A stretch of DNA of 9,743 bases from positions 1 to 9,743 of the forward strand of contig CALMYW010000405.1 in the NCBI GenBank assembly GCA_937873665.1, read 5' to 3'. The notes beneath the pieces are model-generated. The model saw nothing but the letters and a program-made list of their open reading frames with translations. It was not told the DNA's origin and did no database searches. Positions 1-6,303 of this stretch are shown in pieces. The position numbers and the translations under genes were made by a program. How positions within the stretch are numbered: the first letter of the stretch is position 1; each line of letters starts with the position of its first letter. This stretch comes from an uncultured Sphingorhabdus sp. Lineage in GTDB: Bacteria > Pseudomonadota > Alphaproteobacteria > Sphingomonadales > Sphingomonadaceae.

Positions 1-23
1 CCCCTCAGTGCGGCGTCTCCCAT
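1..23 (-). CDS. Possible start of a further operon gene, cut by the left edge
   Basis: An ATG at base 23 on the minus strand opens a frame that reads MGDAALRG before the window ends. A GGGGA stretch lies about two bases upstream, which is close for a ribosome binding site. The ATG lies 36 bp after the stop of the RepB-like gene and in the same direction, so it could be a fourth gene of the recombinase-ParB operon. Only seven full codons are visible, so neither the coding status nor any function can be judged. Confidence 0.25.
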
Positions 24-59
24 GGTCCCCGCGCTTATCGGGTCCGGGTCCCCATTACA

Positions 60-1019
60 TCATTCAGCCGGCGGCGCAGCCATTCCCCCGATACTGTCGA
101 TTTCCGCGATGCGCTGAAACTCGGTCAGATATTCTGCGCGGTGCACCGACAGCCAGCGCACGATGCGCGCATTCGCCAGGAGCTTGCCGAGATAGCCTCG
201 CGCAAAGGTCAGATGGAGGTTGTCGATGCCGTAGCTTTCTTCGACCGATTTGACCTGCGTCTGCAACGCGGCAAGCTCGCGCTCCATGCGGGTGATTTGC
301 TGGCTGGTCGGCCCAGTCACGTCGGGCTTGCGCGCCTTCTTGCCCGCAGGAACGAGCTGATCCTCGGGTGTGGCGGCAAGCAGTGCCCGCGCGAACATCA
401 GCGAGAAATTATTCTGTCCGATCATCAGATCGGCGGCCTCGATCTGCCGGAGCGCGGTCATGCGGCGCAACAGATCGAACACCTTCATCGAGCAGTTGGT
501 GTCTTTCAGCGCGTCGGCCGCTTCGGTGCAGATGCCATCGAGCAAGCGGAACCGCGCGCGGATCGACTGGACTTCAAGCCCGAGGGCGTCGGCGATGACC
601 GCTTCGGTCACCCCGCGTTCGATCGCGCGCACGATCATCCTGTGCTCCTGCACCGGTGGCAGGCGGTTGACGCGCTTGTTGTAGGTGTAGGTCTCATCGT
701 CATTGGCGACGAGGCACTCGACAGTGGGAATTGCGAGCTGGCGCAGGGCTTCGATCCGCAAGTGCCCGTCGAGCAGGAAATACTTTCCAGGATGCTTTGG
801 GTCGGGCGCGACGGCGGGGGCCTCGACTATCCCGATCGCCTTGATTGAACTGACGATCTGGGCGAACTTTTTGCTCTCACGCACGCCCGGCTGGAGTATT
901 TTCAACGGAACGAGCTGGTCGAGCGCCACCGAGACGGTCTCGCGTTCAAAGCCAAGCCGGACGCGGTGATCCGAACCCGGTTCCAGTCCCGGTTTGTCTG
1001 CATCGGGCCGCTCAGTCAT
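60..1019 (-). CDS. ParB-superfamily protein, RepB-type, with altered nucleotide-box motifs
   Basis: The predicted protein has 319 residues. After a variable, charged N-terminus (1-30) comes a ParB/Sulfiredoxin-type N-terminal domain (about 34-120). It is followed by a helix-turn-helix-like region (about 136-160, around GVTEAVIADALGLEVQSI) and a C-terminal region resembling the RepB plasmid-partition domain, with a probable coiled coil near ITRMERELAALQTQVKSVEE. In canonical ParB proteins the CTP-binding boxes read GERR and ENxxR. Here the corresponding places read DGHLR (84-88) and NKRVNR (114-119), so nucleotide binding may be altered. The ATG at 1019 is preferred because it overlaps the preceding gene's stop in an ATGACTGA junction; a GTG at 1028 would add three residues. 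It is translated from the same message as the ParB-like gene and the recombinase upstream. Family membership is fairly sure. A role in plasmid segregation is not, because no ParA ATPase lies beside it. Confidence 0.85.
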   Translation of the reverse strand: MTERPDADKPGLEPGSDHRVRLGFERETVSVALDQLVPLKILQPGVRESKKFAQIVSSIKAIGIVEAPAVAPDPKHPGKYFLLDGHLRIEALRQLAIPTVECLVANDDETYTYNKRVNRLPPVQEHRMIVRAIERGVTEAVIADALGLEVQSIRARFRLLDGICTEAADALKDTNCSMKVFDLLRRMTALRQIEAADLMIGQNNFSLMFARALLAATPEDQLVPAGKKARKPDVTGPTSQQITRMERELAALQTQVKSVEESYGIDNLHLTFARGYLGKLLANARIVRWLSVHRAEYLTEFQRIAEIDSIGGMAAPPAE

Positions 1020-1911
1020 CGGTTTCACCCGCGATCCGCATGGCGAGGGCGCGCGGCATCGTCTCCAGCGCCTCGGCGCGCAACAGGTTTAGAAACCCTT
1101 CGTCGCCAAGCAAATCCTTGATGGCCTCGACGATGAACAGCAACCGGGTCTGCGTGAAATCCGATTTCTTGACGAGCAGCCGCTGTTTCTCTGCCTCTCG
1201 CTGGTACACCAGCAAAAGGTCGCTCGCAGTCAGCTTGCGATTGGCGGATCGCCGACCGAGCTTGCTTGCAGGCATGGACTTGTTCTGCCCGCGCATTCGC
1301 AGTTCGAGCAGCCTTCGCACCGAAGCCAGCTTCTTGCCGCGCAGCTTGCCCGTCTCATAGGCGTCGAGCAGCAGGTTCTGCGCTTCCTCGGACTCCGCGC
1401 GGGAGATTTCCATGGCCAGACTGATCGGGATGAGACCCGTTTCCACGGCTGCGACAAGCCGCTCTTCGCCGCGCTCGAGAAGCGAGACGATCATGCTGAC
1501 CCAAGAACTGCTGACCCCGATCTTGTGGCCAATTTCGGTTTCATTGTAGCCGCGCTCGCGCAGGGCACCGATCTCGCGCATGACATCGATCGGGCGCGGC
1601 GTCCGGCGGGCGATGTTCTCCACCAGGCTCATCACCAGGCAATCGCTCTCGCTCGCCTCGATGACGACCGCCGGAATTTCGGTCTGACCCAGCATCTGGA
1701 AGGCTTCGAGCCTTCCTTCGCCGCAGACCAGATCATAGCGAGGACCTCCCGGACCCTGATGGCGGCTCACCGTGATCGGTCGCTTCAATCCGATCGACTC
1801 GATGTTGTTCACGATCTCACGGTGCTGGCGCTTGTTGCGCGAGCGCGGGTTGAGCACGGTGATTTTGGAGACCGGAATCATCTCGATCTCTTGGGGACGC
1901 ACCACCGGCAT
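1012..1911 (-). CDS. ParB/RepB/Spo0J family protein
   Basis: The predicted protein has 299 residues, a usual length for ParB-like proteins. The N-terminal domain (about 8-103) shows the ParB order: IPVSKITVLNPRSRN near the start, a GEGR box at 64-67 (canonical GERR), and an ENIAR box at 98-102 followed by another Arg. These are the nucleotide-contacting motifs in ParB CTPases and are close to consensus here. A helix-turn-helix (about 121-144, with GYNETEIGHKIGVSSSWVS) should bind DNA. The C-terminal third is basic and helical and of unknown role. The ATG at 1911 shares one base with the stop of the recombinase gene (TAATG junction), which predicts translational coupling. The protein probably binds DNA as a dimer and may spread or clamp. 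Whether it serves partition, transcription or recombinase control cannot be told from sequence. The second ParB-like protein downstream is a distinct family member, not a recent duplicate. Confidence 0.9.
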   Translation of the reverse strand: MPVVRPQEIEMIPVSKITVLNPRSRNKRQHREIVNNIESIGLKRPITVSRHQGPGGPRYDLVCGEGRLEAFQMLGQTEIPAVVIEASESDCLVMSLVENIARRTPRPIDVMREIGALRERGYNETEIGHKIGVSSSWVSMIVSLLERGEERLVAAVETGLIPISLAMEISRAESEEAQNLLLDAYETGKLRGKKLASVRRLLELRMRGQNKSMPASKLGRRSANRKLTASDLLLVYQREAEKQRLLVKKSDFTQTRLLFIVEAIKDLLGDEGFLNLLRAEALETMPRALAMRIAGETDD

Positions 1912-3482
1912 TACGCAGCCTCCGGAATGGCGACAGGCGCCGTTATGTCATAGAAAAAATCGAGCGTGTCGAAGCGATAGGCATCGAGGTGCAGATCATT
2001 ATCTTCGGCAAGCCGCAGCCGTTCGCTCGCGACGTCGATCCTCGGAAACAGATAATAGTCGAATGGCGCACGGTTGTGCATGTCCATGCGCACAACCACC
2101 GTGATGTCGGCAAGCTGGCTGGTGTCGAAGCGAATCTTCCAGCGCAGCAGGCCGGTCGGCGTCGGGGTGCAGCGCACCAGAATGATCGACAGGCTGAACT
2201 CTCCATTCACCCGAATGCTGTCGCTGGCGAGGTCCTGCCCAGCATCGCTGCCCTGTGCCGCAAGGCCAGCCAGAATGTCACGGACGATGTCCGGATGCAG
2301 GCTGCGCAGCGCCTTGTTGATAGCGACGTAGCGATAGTCGCGATCCGGCGAATAGCCGACGAGACTGTAAGCGCGTAGCAGGCTGCCGAACCGCGAACTG
2401 TACGCGCCGCTTGACGGCAACCCCTCGCATTCGTCGATAATGATGCCCGACAGCAGGCCTTTGCTGGCGTAAAGGCCACGCAGTGCTTCCAGCATCTCAT
2501 CGTCGGACAGGCGGAATGAGCGCGCCGTGATGATCGAATTCGCCGCCTCGAACAGGTCCCGTTCAACGATCCCCTCGAATGCGCCCTGTGACCGGATCCA
2601 CATGTCCGGCGCATTGCGAACGCGCTTCTTCTTTAGCTTGAATGAGCGCCGATTCCAGACATTGTCGCCGACATATTTCTCGTTGATCAGCAGCTGGTGA
2701 ATGGTGCCGCGTGTCCACGGACGCTCAAGATCGGAGACTATGCCGCGGACATTGAGATCGTCCGCGATCTCGCGCTCGGTTCGTCCGTCATGGACGAAGG
2801 CGCGGTATATTTCGCGCACGACACCAACCTCTTCGGACGGTCCGGGCGTCAGGATGACGCGATCGGTCTGAAGACTCTTCTGTTCGCCGCGAGCGAGAAC
2901 AGCCTTGGTATTGCCGTGCTCATCAATGAGCGTCCGGCGCAGGCCGAAACCGGCGGGACCGCCCTGCCGGTAACCTTTCTCAATGAGCCGCCCCTGGCCA
3001 GCGAAAACCTTGACCGAAAGTTCCCGGCTGTACTCGCCAGCCATGGCGCGCTTGAAGCCCTTGAACATGGTGCTCATCGGCGAGCCATCATTTTCGAACT
3101 GTTCGGCGCAATAGGCGATCTGAATTCCGGCCCGGCGACAAATGTACTCGTAGTAGGCGCTCTCGTCCGCGTCCTGAAAGCGGCCCCAACGGCTGACATC
3201 ATAGACCAGGATCATTTCGAAATCGGCGACACCGGATTCGACGTCGGCAATCAGACGCTGAAGCGAGGCGCGACCATCGATCGACAGGCCGCTCTTGCCG
3301 TCGTCGGCATAGGTCCTGACAATTTCAATGCCCCGGGAAGACGCATAGTGGCGGATCGCATCGGCCTGATTTTCGGTCGAGTATTTCTGATGGTCCGTGG
3401 ACATCCGAACATATTCGGCCGCGCGCACAGTTGGCCGTTGTTCTGTATCGTCTGGCCGATCGTCTTGATCCCACTCCGGCAA
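1911..3482 (-). CDS. Large serine recombinase (resolvase/invertase superfamily)
   Basis: This 523-residue site-specific recombinase should cut and rejoin DNA through a phosphoserine intermediate. The resolvase catalytic domain (about 19-160) begins with AAEYVRMSTDHQ, giving Arg26 and nucleophile Ser28. The DVSRWGR motif at 95-101 supplies Arg98 and Arg101, and AGEYSREL near 148-155 starts the long dimerisation helix. The recombinase domain follows (about 174-300, with GGPAGFGLRR and REIADDLNVRGI). The usual C-terminal zinc ribbon with its cysteine cluster is missing. Residues 300-523 contain only two scattered cysteines and look like a different domain. The start is TTG at 3482, supported by AAAGGGG six bases upstream; the first in-frame ATG is Met27, next to the nucleophile, so it cannot be the true start. 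It heads an operon with two ParB-like genes. Such enzymes normally integrate, excise or invert elements. The target site is not visible here. Confidence 0.93.
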   Translation of the reverse strand: MPEWDQDDRPDDTEQRPTVRAAEYVRMSTDHQKYSTENQADAIRHYASSRGIEIVRTYADDGKSGLSIDGRASLQRLIADVESGVADFEMILVYDVSRWGRFQDADESAYYEYICRRAGIQIAYCAEQFENDGSPMSTMFKGFKRAMAGEYSRELSVKVFAGQGRLIEKGYRQGGPAGFGLRRTLIDEHGNTKAVLARGEQKSLQTDRVILTPGPSEEVGVVREIYRAFVHDGRTEREIADDLNVRGIVSDLERPWTRGTIHQLLINEKYVGDNVWNRRSFKLKKKRVRNAPDMWIRSQGAFEGIVERDLFEAANSIITARSFRLSDDEMLEALRGLYASKGLLSGIIIDECEGLPSSGAYSSRFGSLLRAYSLVGYSPDRDYRYVAINKALRSLHPDIVRDILAGLAAQGSDAGQDLASDSIRVNGEFSLSIILVRCTPTPTGLLRWKIRFDTSQLADITVVVRMDMHNRAPFDYYLFPRIDVASERLRLAEDNDLHLDAYRFDTLDFFYDITAPVAIPEAA

Positions 3483-3488
3483 TGCACG

Positions 3489-3495
3489 CCCCTTT
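3489..3495 (-). promoter_or_regulatory. Ribosome binding site for the TTG-started recombinase
   Basis: On the minus strand AAAGGGG ends six bases before the TTG at 3482. The strong Shine-Dalgarno match at ideal spacing decides the unusual start codon. A weak start with a strong binding site may keep recombinase levels moderate, which is an inference. Confidence 0.6.
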
Positions 3496-3602
3496 CGAAA
3501 CCCGAACTGCAGTGGCCAGGGCGGCCAACCGCTGCAGCGCGAACTACGGACCTCTCCGGCATTCCCGCACTCTCAACAGTATATGTGGGAAAGGACCGGA
3601 AG
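3496..3602. promoter_or_regulatory. Divergent intergenic region between the recombinase operon and the HTH gene
   Basis: This stretch must hold promoters for both the leftward recombinase operon and the rightward two-domain DNA-binding gene. No convincing -35/-10 pair could be picked by eye. It contains two CTGCAG hexamers (near 3508 and 3533) flanking two GGCCA words, which could be a loose operator. An AAAGGA sequence at about 3590-3595 sits seven bases before the ATG at 3603 and is a good ribosome binding site for the rightward gene. Confidence 0.4.
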
Positions 3603-4214
3603 ATGTTGCCGAAAAAGGGCAGGAAGTTGCCAGCTTGGGAGGGCGCGCTTGCCAGTCGCCAAGCCTATGCCGAAGTTATCGCCAGCTTGCTGCGCAAGGA
3701 GCACGGAGACACGCATCGCGCCGTTAAGCAATTGATGGGACTAACCCATGCCAGTGAGCGGTCCGCCAAGCATTGGATGGCGGCCCAGCATGGACCTGAC
3801 ACGGTGTACTTCCTACGCCTGGTTGCAACATCTCCAATCATCCGGGCGTTCGTCTTGGGTATCATAGAAAGTCAGCAATCGCCCTCCGCTGATGCCGCAT
3901 TGGCGCGAGCGCAATCAATGGTAGGGCCGGGAAGGGAGCGCCCCTGGGGCAGACATTGGCCGAATTCTGACCCAATAAATGACCCTGAAAGTGACCCTGG
4001 AAATGACCCAATAACGCGCGGCCTCAACGAGCGGCAACGCTGGGTACTCGACCGAGTCGGTCGCGGATTACCGGCCAGAGCACCCGATATCGCTGCGCAC
4101 TGGGGGGTGAGTATCAAGTCAGCTCGTCGCGATCTTGGAGGATTGTGCGCCCGCGGTCTTCTGCGCTTTGTCGGTGCGCGAAAAAACGGTCGCTACCAAC
4201 TTGCTCGCTGGTGA
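3603..4214 (+). CDS. Putative DNA-binding protein with two HTH regions and an (N/S)DPx linker
   Basis: The predicted protein has 203 residues. The ATG at 3603 follows a clear AAAGGA binding site; the same frame stays open far upstream, but that part lies opposite the recombinase gene and is not believed. Residues 20-66 resemble a helix-turn-helix that couples a recognition segment (SERSAKHWMAAQHGP) to a preceding helix (YAEVIASLLRKEHG). Residues 122-137 are four tandem (N/S)DPx units forming a polar linker. Residues 139-203 look like a winged helix (NERQRWVLDRVGRGLPARAPDIAAHWGVS is the first part, split here for brevity at Ser), ending in a wing-like KNGRYQLARW. I recall similar unnamed proteins on sphingomonad and rhizobial mobile DNA but know no experimental role. 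Divergent placement against the recombinase operon suggests a regulator of that operon or an accessory recombination factor; this is inference. Confidence 0.75.
   Translation: MLPKKGRKLPAWEGALASRQAYAEVIASLLRKEHGDTHRAVKQLMGLTHASERSAKHWMAAQHGPDTVYFLRLVATSPIIRAFVLGIIESQQSPSADAALARAQSMVGPGRERPWGRHWPNSDPINDPESDPGNDPITRGLNERQRWVLDRVGRGLPARAPDIAAHWGVSIKSARRDLGGLCARGLLRFVGARKNGRYQLARW
3966..4013 (+). repeat. Four tandem 12-bp units encoding (N/S)DPx
   Basis: Four consecutive 12-bp units read tctgacccaata, aatgaccctgaa, agtgaccctgga and aatgacccaata. They encode SDPI, NDPE, SDPG and NDPI. The core tgaccc is constant and the rest varies. The repeats lie in frame between the two predicted DNA-binding regions, so copy-number changes would alter linker length without breaking the frame. 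Confidence 0.85.
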
Positions 4215-4300
4215 CCATATCCCAGCATGGCCAGCTGACGGATCGGAGTTTGCCCTTTAGTCGGCGAATACACGTTCGACATCGCAGGTAGATCAATCTT

Positions 4301-4326
4301 AAATATTTCGAGTTATCCTAATATTT
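4301..4326. repeat. AT-rich inverted repeat abutting the thermonuclease start codon
   Basis: AAATATT (4301-4307) and AATATTT (4320-4326) are perfect inverted repeats separated by 12 bases, and the right arm ends immediately before the ATG at 4327. The patch is strikingly AT-rich for this DNA and there is no Shine-Dalgarno sequence. It could be an operator, a promoter -10 region or an mRNA hairpin. Chance is possible in such low-complexity sequence. Confidence 0.4.
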
Positions 4327-4854
4327 ATGAACAGGCGGCGCAGAATAGCCAATGTCGTGCCTATCCGTCCGCAACGTCGCACACACGCTTTGCGGCGTTT
4401 TGTCATGCCTGCTGCTATTCTCGGAGGAGCGGCCCTTGTAGGCGGAGCGATCGGGATTGCGCCATCATGGACCAAGTCGCCTGCCACACCTGCGGCCTAT
4501 GGCGCCCCCATATCCGGATGCCGCGTCGTCGACGGCGACACGCTAAACTGCTCAGGCGAGCGCATCCGATTGCTGGCAATCGACGCACCGGAAATGCCGG
4601 GCCATTGCCGCGAAGGACGATCTTGTGTGTCTGGCGATCCCTATTCTTCCACCGCAAGTCTGTCTGCTGCGCTTTCGGGTTTGCTGACCATCGACCGCGT
4701 GGGCGAGGACCGCTACGGACGCACGCTGGCCCGTGTTGCCGGTGACAAAGGCGATCTGTCCTGCTGGCAAATCGCGCGCCAGCAGGCTGTCTATAAAGCT
4801 GGGTGGGACAATGGAATGCGCATTGCGCGGACGTGCCCATCCGGCTTGTGGTGA
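4327..4854 (+). CDS. Membrane-anchored thermonuclease family protein (staphylococcal nuclease-like)
   Basis: The predicted protein has 175 residues. An Arg-rich N-terminus (1-24) precedes one hydrophobic segment (about 25-45), giving a signal-anchor or signal peptide. The nuclease domain therefore probably acts outside the cytoplasm. The SNase-like fold begins at about 62. VVDGDTL contains Asp71 (the Asp21 equivalent of staphylococcal nuclease), RIRLLAIDAPE supplies Arg81, Asp86 and Glu89 (Arg35, Asp40, Glu43), and DRYGR supplies Arg132 (Arg87). All the known catalytic and calcium-binding residues are thus present, so an active calcium-dependent phosphodiesterase is expected. Several cysteines (65, 75, 94, 100 and two near the C-terminus) could form disulfides, which fits export. 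The domain is short compared with full SNase proteins but typical of bacterial small thermonucleases. The start has no obvious ribosome binding site. Substrate and role (nutrient DNA, transfer, defence) are unknown. Confidence 0.88.
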   Translation: MNRRRRIANVVPIRPQRRTHALRRFVMPAAILGGAALVGGAIGIAPSWTKSPATPAAYGAPISGCRVVDGDTLNCSGERIRLLAIDAPEMPGHCREGRSCVSGDPYSSTASLSAALSGLLTIDRVGEDRYGRTLARVAGDKGDLSCWQIARQQAVYKAGWDNGMRIARTCPSGLW

Positions 4855-4865
4855 TCGTCTTTGCA

Positions 4866-5444
4866 ATGGCTCGAACCCAGCCGACTAGACCGCCAGCCTC
4901 CTTCCTGCTGAAGCTTCTGCTGCCCTTTGCCGGGCCGATTGCATTGACCTTTGCGCTCCTGCTTCTGGGCGGCGATCATTGGCCACGCGACATCGCGGCA
5001 GGATCGGGATTGAAAATTGGCGGGCTGTGCGCCAGCGTCCTGACTGCGGTCGCGATATGGCATTTCGCGACGAGGGGTTTTGCAGACCTGCACCTACGCC
5101 GATTTGCCGCGATTGTCTGCGCGGTGACGGGGTTGATGGGCTGGCCGGTATGGACCACCGGGGTTCTTCCCAGCGTCAACGGGATGGTGCTGGGCAATCC
5201 GGTCACGGTTCTGATGACGTTCGAACGCACGGAGCGGACACAGCAAAGCCGAAGCCGCAACCATTATCATTGGGTGTGGCTCAAGGCGCAGTCCGTGTCG
5301 TCCCCTATCGGCTCAGGCCGCTATTTCATCTCGCAAAGCCTTTATGAGGCATGGACCGCGCAGAAGCCAGTCACGGTCAGGGTCACTGTCGCACGTGGCC
5401 TGCTCGGGGCGCAGTTGGTGCAGGGTTTTGAACCGCGCCCGTAA
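4866..5444 (+). CDS. Hypothetical membrane protein, three predicted membrane segments
   Basis: The predicted protein has 192 residues and I do not recognise the family. Hydrophobic segments lie at about 13-34, 48-69 and 79-97. They are followed by a soluble C-terminal part of about 95 residues with a polar, basic patch (ERTERTQQSRSRNHYHW) and several beta-like stretches (PVTVRVTVARG). The ATG at 4866 is chosen because it gives a clean start before the first membrane segment and lies 11 bp after the thermonuclease stop. A GTG at 4803 in the same frame would overlap the nuclease gene by 52 bases and is less likely. Close spacing and shared direction suggest co-transcription with the thermonuclease, so the two may work together at the membrane, but nothing in the sequence proves it. 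Confidence 0.7.
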   Translation: MARTQPTRPPASFLLKLLLPFAGPIALTFALLLLGGDHWPRDIAAGSGLKIGGLCASVLTAVAIWHFATRGFADLHLRRFAAIVCAVTGLMGWPVWTTGVLPSVNGMVLGNPVTVLMTFERTERTQQSRSRNHYHWVWLKAQSVSSPIGSGRYFISQSLYEAWTAQKPVTVRVTVARGLLGAQLVQGFEPRP

Positions 5445-5571
5445 ACCGGGACGCTTTCTTTCACCCCAGCTCGGCTCAAAATACGCACATCAGACTTGGG
5501 CCCTTGAATGGATCAGTAACCCACCACCCAAACTGCCCATGTTCGCGCTAATTGCCATTGACAGAATAGTC

Positions 5572-6303
5572 TCAGTCGACCGTCACAACAAGGCGATAAC
5601 CAGCGTCGTAAGCATCGCATTCCAGAAGATTTGCGTAACGCCGTGCCCACTCGCCAGAAGCGAGTTCGTCACCGAGGCGCGCGATCCCCGCAGACACGTC
5701 CGGTAACGCCCAGAATGAGGAGCTGCCCGAACGAAGCCGGACGTCGAGGTAGGCTTGTGGCCTTCGCCAGTAGGCATAGAGGAAGCCATCGCTGCAGTCG
5801 TACGGAATCGGCAGCGGCTCTATCTGAACCGGGCCGAGCCATTTTTCGTATTCGGTGATCGACGGCATCTGTGCTTCGTCGAGTAGCGCGAGTTCGGGAA
5901 TGTAGTCTGTGAGCCAAGGGCGACTGGCCGGATCGAAGGTCAGCAAAACCACCTTGTCGCGAGCAACCCGGCGCAGTTCGCGCAGACCTTTCGGCTTGTC
6001 CTGCCAATGATGCACCGTTAGAATCGCCATGGCGGCGTCAAAGCTGCCTTCATCGAACGGTAGATCTTCCGCTGATGCCTGAATCGCTGGGGCCGCGTTA
6101 GCGGGCCTCTTCCGGATCATTTCGATCGACGGCTCGACCGCCATCACGTGCCGGTCGGTCGGTTCGTAAGACCCTGTGCCTGCTCCGACGTTGATCACTG
6201 ACTGACACGGGCCCACGGCAGCCATGATTGCACTGGCGATGCGTGCGTCCGGCTTGCGCAATTCGGCATAGTTAAGGCCGATAGAATCGTAGATCGCGGT
6301 CAT
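5572..6303 (-). CDS. Class I SAM-dependent methyltransferase
   Basis: The predicted protein has 243 residues with a Rossmann-type SAM-binding core. Motif I is VINVGAGTGSYEP (about 36-48). It is followed by the acidic strand-end AVEPS with Glu57 for the ribose hydroxyls, then ASAEDLPF and FDAAMAILTVHHW, the pattern of the Methyltransf_11 family. The N-terminus (IYDSIGLNYAELRKPD) is typical of small-molecule methyltransferases of this group. The C-terminal half (about 125-243) would shape the substrate site and is not diagnostic. Its ATG overlaps the CoA-transferase stop by four bases (ATGA), so translation of the pair is coupled and a shared pathway is likely. The substrate is unknown; an acid, CoA ester or related metabolite handled by the neighbours is possible. 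It converges on the membrane-protein gene across 127 bp with no clear terminator. Confidence 0.88.
   Translation of the reverse strand: MTAIYDSIGLNYAELRKPDARIASAIMAAVGPCQSVINVGAGTGSYEPTDRHVMAVEPSIEMIRKRPANAAPAIQASAEDLPFDEGSFDAAMAILTVHHWQDKPKGLRELRRVARDKVVLLTFDPASRPWLTDYIPELALLDEAQMPSITEYEKWLGPVQIEPLPIPYDCSDGFLYAYWRRPQAYLDVRLRSGSSSFWALPDVSAGIARLGDELASGEWARRYANLLECDAYDAGYRLVVTVD

Noticed and set aside
141..848. Long plus-strand open frame (235 codons)
   Set aside because: It is the antisense shadow of the RepB-like gene in GC-rich DNA, and its translation shows no domain motif.
1525..1953. Plus-strand open frame (142 codons)
   Set aside because: It is antisense to the ParB-like gene and recombinase 3' end, rich in Arg/His/Ala as expected for shadow frames.
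2697..3602. Upstream plus-strand extension of the 203-residue DNA-binding gene, which would make a 505-residue protein
   Set aside because: It lies opposite the well-supported recombinase gene for most of its length, and a good ribosome binding site precedes the ATG at 3603.
3966..4013. CRISPR-like array from the regularly spaced tgaccc words
   Set aside because: The units are 12 bp, contiguous without spacers, and encode an in-frame peptide repeat.
5436..5460. CCCG/CGGG hairpin after the membrane-protein stop, as a terminator
   Set aside because: The stem is only four pairs and the following T content is poor.
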